64,000 bases of DNA, taken from Gadus chalcogrammus (taxonomy: Eukaryota; Chordata; Actinopteri; Gadiformes; Gadidae). The notes below the pieces were generated by a model. That model ran no database searches. It saw only the letters and a list, made by a program, of their open reading frames with translations, and was not told where the DNA came from. A program made the position numbers and the translations under genes. Every line of letters starts with the position of its first letter. Position 1 is the first letter of the stretch. The DNA lies in the NCBI RefSeq assembly GCF_026213295.1, contig NC_079414.1, forward strand, positions 12,134,734 through 12,198,733, in the 5' to 3' direction. Positions 53,651 to 64,000 of the stretch are shown here, piece by piece.

Positions 53651-55250
53651 GATGCGTCGGGGAGGCTGTAATCTCGCTTCTTCTCAACCTGTGCTCTGAA
53701 TGTGGCCTGTGCGTCAGACCTGGGACTCGGCGGCAGCTCTGCTCCGGGAGTACAATCCCTTTCTCTGCCGAACTGCCTCCCCCCGCCGGAGCTGCCGGCC
53801 TGCCGCCGAAGCTAGGAGGAGAAATGGAGGAGAAAGGGATTGTACTCTCGGAGCTGAGCTGCCGGACTGTCGCCGAGCTACCCCCGCCAGACTTTTCAGC
53901 TCCCGGAGGACGCCCACCGGAGCAGCCAGAAAGCTTCGGCGGCAGTTCAGCTCCCAGAGTACACTGCCGGAGCTGCCGGGCTGCCTCCGAAACGGCTTTG
54001 AAGGCAGTCCGGCAGCTCCGGCGCTGGGAGCTCGGCGGCAGTCCGGCAGCTCAGCTCCCGGAGTACAATCACTTTCTCCTCCATTCATGGACTTCAGAGA
54101 GTCAAGGCCAAAGTTCCTTTCCCCCAATTCTTCTCAACCATGGCCGAGATATCCCCCACTACGAGTCTTTACTTGTTGTGGAAGTGCCAGAGACGTCAGA
54201 CACAGTCTTTATGATTCATAATATCATCCGAGGCGCACATAGCTTTTGGCCATGATATTAGATATAATATTATATAAATACCCATATATGATATTATTAT
54301 TATTATATTATATTATATAATTTATAGATAGAGCTCCAAGAGTCCGCAAACGGCAACAATCCCCCCATCTCCTCCATGCTGTGGTTCAGTCTGACAGCTC
54401 ATTGGTCAATGGGCGGCAGCTCATTTGCATTAAAGCTACAGACACCAGAAACTGCGCATTCTGAAGGGACTGAAAGAGAGGGGAATAGCGGTAGGCGAGA
54501 TTTAAAAGCTATATCCAGCAAACAGCTTTGAAAACATGTTTTCTGGAACTCAAATACTATGTTTACTTGTTGTGAAAACGCCATAATATATCTCCTTTAA
54601 AAGGAGGTACTTCCGACCTTTCTCTACCCTCACATTTTGTATTATTTCCCCAGTTCTCACAGTATCTTACAGTTTTTATCTTTTATTCCATGACGATTTG
54701 ATTGTATCGTTATATCACTTGTTACAAAGATGAGATTTACTTCATAAAAGAAAAAGATGCATCAACGTCATCTGATTATTATTACAATTATTAACCAGAG
54801 AATTTGCTGGATGAACAAACATTCCTAAAAATATACATCGATCTCTATTAGGTGAACAAACCCCAACCGTGTTATTTCCAAAACAGGTGACACTCTGTCG
54901 AAACTCTTCCACTCTCCTCATTTTATCATGTCAGGGGCTTGACCTTTAGTCAAAGGCAAGAAATAAATACCTTTTACCGTACTAGAATAAGTCCATCATT
55001 GTTTGGGAGAAGAATGTTTGGTCTTTGGATCAACTTGTCTCATTGTGTGCATAATGCTGTCTCTGATTGGCACCGCTGATCAGATCATAGCTTGAATCTT
55101 GAGTCTCAAGGACTGGTTCCCTCTCTGCGGGGAACCAGTCCTTTTGGTCAATTTAGTATGATTCATTGTGTGTTAGTGTGTGCTTAGTGTGTGTGTGCTT
55201 AGTGCTTAGTGTGCTTAGTGTGTGTGTGCTTAGTGTGCTTAGTGTGCTTA
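53651..55250. other. GC-rich inverted-repeat DNA and unassigned flank
   Basis: 53.70-54.10 kb is GC-rich and built of repeated GCTGCCGGACTGTCGCC-like units, with inverted copies of GAGTACAATCCCTTTCTC near 53743-53765, 53828-53850 and 54060-54080. It is open in several frames on both strands because stops are rare, not because a gene is recognised. It may be the 5' end of the LINE. 54.1-55.25 kb is AT-rich or unremarkable, with a TGTGCTTAG repeat at the end. Confidence 0.45.
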
Positions 55251-55836
55251 TGCCGCTTTTCCACTGCATGGTACCAGCTCGACTCGACTCGACTCGACTC
55301 GACTCAGCTCGCATTTTTGGCGTTTCCACCGCGAAAACATGGTATCTGGTACCTGAAGTGGCTGCTTTTTTTAGTACCGCATCGCTCTAGGTTCCAAGCG
55401 AGCTGAGCCGATGCTAAAAGGTGACGTCGGCAGACGGCCGGACACTGATTGGCCAGAGAGTGTGACGAAGTCACGAAAGCGACATGGCAACCATGCTGGT
55501 AACAGCCATAGCAGCGCAGCAGCCAACATATTCCACTTCTTCAACTTCTTCAACATGCCAGCTAATAATACGAACACGAATACCATTGCATCGATGTCCT
55601 CCATTGTTGTTATGTGGTTTCTGTCCATGTGTGGGTTGCGTTGCGTGCGTGTTGTTTGCGTCGCGTACAAAAATACGTCACGGCCCTTTCGCACAGCCGA
55701 CCCCGCCCACGTCCAGGCGGTACTATTTGCGGTGGAAAACGACCCGTGCTGCTACCGTGTCGAGTCGTGTCGAGTCGTGTCGAGTCGAGTCGAGTCGAGT
55801 CGAGTCGAGCTACATGTGCGGTGGAAAAAAGCGGCA
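55251..55836. mobile_element. 586-bp Harbinger-like MITE
   Basis: The ends TGCCGCTTTTCCACTGCA and its inverted relative, with subterminal runs of GACTC/GAGTC on both sides, form TIRs. TTA on the left and TCA on the right suggest an imperfect 3-bp TWA-type target. It inserted into a TGTGCTTAG repeat present on both sides (55170-55250 and 55840-55900). No coding capacity was recognised. Confidence 0.75.
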
Positions 55837-55900
55837 TCAGTGTGCTTAGTGTGCTTAGTGCTTAGTGTGCTTAGTGCTTAGTGCTTAGTGCTTAGTGCTT

Positions 55901-58820
<2,920 letters not shown>

Positions 58821-59928
58821 TGACGCGTTTCCACCGGGCTGTGCGGTTAGGCCCAGTACGATAAGGTCTGGTAGTGTAGGTGCGGTTGGGCCCAGTACGA
58901 TAAGGTCTGGTAGTGTAGGTGCGGTTGGGCCCAGTACGATAAGGTCTGGTTGTGTAGGTGCGGTTGGGCCCAGTACGATAAGGTCTGGTAGTGTAGGTGC
59001 GGTTAGGCCCAGTACGATAAGGTCTGGTTGTGTAGGTGCGGTTAGGCCCAGTACGATAAGGTCTGGTTGTGTAGGTGCGGTTAGGCCCAGTACGATAAGG
59101 TCTGGTAGTGTAGGTGCGGTTAGGCCCAGTACGATAAGGTCTGGTTGTGTAGGTGCGGTTGGGCCCAGTACGATAAGGTCTGGTAGTGTAGGTGCGGTTG
59201 GGCCCAGTACGATAAGGTCTGGTAGTGTAGGTGCGGTTAGGCCAGTACGATAAGGTCTGGTTGTGTAGGTGCGGTTAGGCCCAGTACGATAAGGTCTGGT
59301 AGTGTAGGTGCGGTTAGGCCCGGTACGATAAGGTCTGGTAGTGTATGTGCGGTTAGGCCCAGTACGATAAGGTCTGGTAGTGTAGGTGCGGTTAGGCCCA
59401 GTACGATAAGGTCTGGTAGTGTAGGTGCGGTTAGGCGCAGCTCAGTCATGGCTTGCTTTTCCATCGCAGACAGTACCCTTATGGTAGGGCAGAGTTTAAG
59501 CCGGATGGCGATAGCCGCGGCAGCTAAGTAAGCATCGTGAACTCATAGCAGCCCGACACAGTGCAGCCTGCTAATTGATCCAATTAAAAAATGAAGAACG
59601 TGACAATATAAACAATGTAGGATGTCCAAGAAGGACGGCAAACCTTTGCGGGTCATTTTCTTCGTAAACTAAGCACCTCGCGGGTACTGTGTTTGTTTGT
59701 TTTTATTCCCATGTCGCCCGGAAGTGACGATTCTGTCGACCCATCAACGGACGGCGTGTATTTCAAACTTGTTGGCACCCTTTCAGATGCCTTGCTAACC
59801 AAACAGAGGAGCACTGAGAGATAAGTACGGCTAAGTCCGGACCCCGCCCACTTTTGGCGATGGAAATGCTAACCGTTCCGCACCTATTCATACCGAACCG
59901 AACCACACCCACGGGTGGAAACGCGCCA
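58821..59928. mobile_element. 1.1-kb Harbinger-like MITE carrying a minisatellite
   Basis: The left end TGACGCGTTTCCACC and inverted right end TGGCGCGTTTCCACC (14 of 15 identical) are flanked by TAA on both sides (58818-58820 and 59929-59931), fitting the 3-bp TWA target of PIF/Harbinger elements. About half of the element is the 39-bp tandem array. No transposase is encoded. Confidence 0.85.
58843..59433. repeat. 39-bp minisatellite, about 15 copies
   Basis: Fifteen copies of a 39-bp unit containing GCCCAGTACGATAAGGTCTG were counted, at 39-base spacing from 58855 to about 59400. One copy near 59240 has lost a base. Units differ mainly at two positions (GGTTAGG/GGTTGGG and GGTAGTG/GGTTGTG). 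Because 39 is divisible by 3, the array is open in one frame on each strand, producing 13-residue peptide repeats (such as PSTIRSGSVGAV); there is no evidence that it is translated. Confidence 0.95.
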
Positions 59929-60222
59929 TAAGTGCCTTCTCTGGGTTGAATGAGGACATTCCAAAAACCATTACGTTCAGTACAACCACCATATCAAGGA
60001 CTTTGTCCTTTCTCCCATTCTGTACAACCACAACCACACGCATACCACATCCACGAGCTGACATGTGTCTCGCTCAGCCAGGGAATCAAACCCCTGACAC
60101 ATTCCCTTCAGAACGGGCGTCCAAACGCTCTCACACGTCCAGCGAGCCGGAGCGTCCCCCCCCACAGAGGTCGCAGTCGTGGGGGTTTCTACGGTCTCAG
60201 CCACACTCCGCGACCCCTTCCT

Positions 60223-61544
<1,322 letters not shown>

Positions 61545-61576
61545 TCAGATAAACAGGGTGACCACACATGGCTAAA

Positions 61577-61760
<184 letters not shown>

Positions 61761-61769
61761 CGTACATAG

Positions 61770-62530
61770 TGGCCTTCCCTAGAATTGAATTTGAGAGGAA
61801 CACTTTTGTGTATACTAATTTGCTTTATAAAATGTGTTTTGAGCGCTGAAGGATTAGGGGTAGAGTATTGCTTCCCATCGCTTGCCGTTGGTCCTTAATG
61901 CATTCTGTGGCACGGAAAAGAGAATCCACTCTTGAGGCGACTTATCCTGGAGGGCTTCAGAACGCATCACAATTCAAGACATGATCTTAAGACTCAGCAC
62001 TGTAAAACCCATCAACCACAACAAACAGCAAGCAAATAGAGGCAAATTCCCAAAGAGAGCTGCTATCATAGGTATGAGCAGTGGTAAAGGTCTACGTGGT
62101 ACATTGGTATACAACACACATATGAAAGCTCCTAGATTTCTGTGCATCCACTTAAAAATGTGCAAGGATACGTAATAGTATCGTTTTTTGACAGAACTTT
62201 CCATTTAGCAATTTTCCCCCCCAAATACTTCAGAGAAAGGCTCGGTGAGAGAGGTTATTTGACCTCAAGTTCTCTTCCAGAGAGGGACAGCCTGATAATT
62301 TAAGCCTACTTTAACAAGATATTTGGCTGTCAGGGGTATCACAGTGATCAACTGTGATAATTGCCAGCCTGAATTCATCCAGACACATCCCCCATATGAG
62401 CCAACTAGACAACGCTGTTTATATAGAGGAATTGTGCTTGATTATGTTGTGAGGATGGGGGCAGGAAAGGGGACCTTGAGATGTATTATTTTACTTCAAC
62501 AATCATGCTTAATAATAATCGTTAATCAAT
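61770..62530. other. gpr83 intron or upstream DNA, no exon seen
   Basis: Neither strand gives a transmembrane segment resembling GPR83 TM1-TM3. A minus-strand frame near 62.1-62.2 kb is hydrophobic (LFGNLPLFACCLLWLMGF) but does not resemble the receptor and lacks splice context. Confidence 0.4.
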
Positions 62531-62531
62531 G

Positions 62532-62609
62532 CTTTACCAGAGCTTGCTCCTCAGTTAATTTTTTTCAGTTGAACATAAGAAATTAACTGAGGATCAAGCT
62601 CTGGTAAAG
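62532..62609. repeat. 29-bp inverted repeat at LINE fragment start
   Basis: 62532-62560 and 62581-62609 are inverted copies with one mismatch (outer CTTTACCAGAGCTTG and CAAGCTCTGGTAAAG), separated by 20 bases. Confidence 0.88.
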
Positions 62610-62880
62610 TCCACACTATTCTCAATTACACAAGAAGATGTTAGGTCAGTATTTAAGAGATATAAGGTCAATAAAGAGATGGTTAAAGTGCTGTTCAGAA
62701 CAGCTCTGTGGGGTGTTCACTGAAATGTTTGAGATGTCCTTGGAACAGAGAAGGGTCCCAAAGGCATGGAATGAGTCCATTGTTATTCCAGTGGCAAAGG
62801 GCAACATTACACAGGGTTTAAATTACTTCAGACCAACTGGTCATGAAGTCATTTAAAAAGATTGTGAAGTGTCTTTTGTT
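62581..62880 (+). mobile_element. LINE reverse-transcriptase fragment
   Basis: The plus strand reads, with frame changes, ITQEDVRSVF, KRYKVNKE, CSEQLCGVFTEMFEMSL, VPKAWNESIVIPVAKG and LNYFRPT, the region of fish LINE reverse transcriptase preceding the first palm motifs. It is truncated on both sides. Its left end coincides with an inverted repeat (62532-62609). Confidence 0.72.
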
Positions 62881-63074
62881 GTTAAGGGTGCACTGTAAAA
62901 ACGAAAACTCAAAATTGTTGGTCTCATTATGATTTCTGAGTAAAATGAATATAAAACATTAAGTATTCATGTACAACTGTGCAATGCAATTAGTCCAACC
63001 AACAATGTTGAGTTTTGGGTCAAGAGTTGGGCTCACTGTAGTCTCTTTGTTAGCAAGACACACGGGTTTAAGTC

Positions 63075-63180
63075 AGACGTGTTCGAAATCGTTCCCTATA
63101 CACTCGTTCCCTATTCCCTATATAGTGTACATGATATAGTGCACTATATAGGGAATAGGGAACGAAAATTCGGACACTAC
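63075..63180. repeat. Palindromic TATAGTGCACTATA repeat
   Basis: CGTTCCCTATTCCCTATATAG and the inverted CTATATAGGGAATAGGGAACG surround GTGTACATGATATAGTGCA. This is a short fold-back or MITE end often seen in fish genomes. It makes a stable hairpin and has no coding content. Confidence 0.75.
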
Positions 63181-63424
63181 GCTGAACATTTCTAAACGTC
63201 ATTTGCGTCAGTAAATGCGCCGGCTATTTGTGTGACGCAGACAGATGCGCCCACATCATGTAAACAAACCGGGCACTCTCGAGGAAAGCTTGAGGTTGTA
63301 TTGATGTTGAATGTTACATTTCCTTGAACAAGGTTTTTCTTATTAATTTTGAATGTTACATTTTCTATGTTAAATCCCAAATAAATTGTTGACATTCCTA
63401 AACAAAAGCCGGAGACTCGGATAG

Positions 63425-63928
63425 CCAATCAGCGTGGAGCTTGACCCGACGTCACTGGCAGAGAGTAGTTGACCCTTGCACAGAAGCATACGGCCGACAT
63501 CTTTCTTTATTCTGGGTGGAAATAGTAACATAGTTACGCCATTAAATGCGTTTATGGAAACTACGCGCGTACCTCGCGTATAGACACGTATAAAATCGGC
63601 AATTTTTCCATAGGGAACCATTGGTTTACACGCGTATCATGCGTACCAAGCAACATTTTACTCGCGTATGGGGCGTATGAGGCGCGTATATATACGCGCG
63701 TATATATACGCGTGTACATATACGCACGTATGAGAGGAGTTCAAAAAATTGAACTTTTTACGCTCATACGCGTGATACTTAGCCGCAATAGCCAATCAGC
63801 GTGGAGCTTGACCCGACGTCACTGGCAGAGAGTAGTGACCCTTGCACAGAAGCATACGGCCGACATCTTTCTTTATTCTGGGTGGAAATAGTAACATAGT
63901 TACGCCATTAAATGCGTTTATGGAAACA
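63425..63928. repeat. Direct repeat pair of about 140 bp, spacer with TACGCG palindromes
   Basis: 63425-63569 and 63791-63928 are nearly identical (both begin CCAATCAGCGTGGAGCTTGA and run through TTAAATGCGTTTATGGAAAC). One copy has an extra T in AGTAGTTGACC. The spacer holds alternating purine/pyrimidine runs (GCGTATATATACGCGCG, 63680-63725). The repeat period is about 366 bp; the window ends soon after the second copy, so a longer array is possible. Confidence 0.85.
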
Positions 63929-64000
63929 TTTTTAGCGAGAAATGTGCATTTTACTTTCATAATGTTCACTCGGTGAATGTGAAGGATGTTTGGTTTGATA

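Noticed and set aside
53700..54255. Overlapping open frames on both strands, 137-173 aa
   Set aside because: The sequence is a GC-rich inverted repeat with few stop codons; no domain or splice context supports a gene.
58840..59440. CRISPR-like array (39-bp regular repeat)
   Set aside because: The units are directly head-to-tail with no unique spacers, in a vertebrate genome and inside a MITE.
61974..62204. Hydrophobic minus-strand frame as a missing GPR83 transmembrane exon
   Set aside because: The sequence does not resemble GPR83 TM1-TM3 and phase and splice sites do not fit; the upstream exons are probably outside the window.

Overview
This is vertebrate nuclear DNA, almost certainly from a teleost fish. 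Genes are split into short exons with GT-AG introns. Microsatellites (CA/GT, CT, ATGT) are dense, and hAT-, Harbinger- and piggyBac-like MITEs, fold-back elements and L2/Rex/CR1-type LINEs fill the introns and intergenic DNA. There is no sign of bacterial operons, CRISPR arrays or prophage. Five protein-coding genes were recognised by recalled similarity to human and fish proteins. Exon joins were worked out by hand from splice sites and reading phase.

Layout. 1-2.3 kb: left flank, unassigned. 2.3-15.6 kb: a decayed tandem copy of the serping1 locus, missing several exons and interrupted by a LINE fragment, a 2.8-kb TIR element, a 1.2-kb fold-back element and a 1.86-kb hAT element. 15.6-25.5 kb: the intact copy, with serping1 (C1 inhibitor with two N-terminal Ig-like domains and a serpin domain, minus strand, 10 coding exons, 599 aa). 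25.6-28.0 kb: tmem134 (plus, 7 coding exons, 209 aa), head-to-head with serping1. 28.7-38.0 kb: aip (plus, 6 coding exons, about 341-344 aa), with large transposon-filled introns. 41.0-44.0 kb: cdk2ap2 (minus, 4 coding exons, 111 aa), convergent with aip. 44-47 kb: two adjacent fold-back elements. 47.2-53.6 kb: an L2-like LINE (minus) with nested MITEs and a large internal inverted duplication. 55.3 and 58.8-59.9 kb: two MITEs; the second carries a 15-copy 39-bp minisatellite. 60.2-61.5 kb: the last two coding exons of a GPR83-type receptor (minus); its first exons lie beyond the right edge. 61.8-64 kb: LINE fragment and other repeats.

The tmem134-aip-cdk2ap2 group matches genes that lie together on human 11q13. 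serping1 (human 11q12) and a gpr83 gene (human 11q21) flank it here. The genes do not form one pathway: complement/contact protease inhibition (serping1), HSP90/AhR co-chaperone (aip), CDK2-associated regulator (cdk2ap2), a small membrane protein (tmem134) and a neuropeptide-type GPCR (gpr83). The most unusual structures are the tandem serping1 duplicate decayed to a pseudogene, a minisatellite made from the cdk2ap2 exon 2/splice-donor junction, LINE fragments whose truncation points are hairpin-like inverted duplications, and a hAT element encoding a PIP-box-like peptide. No database search was possible.
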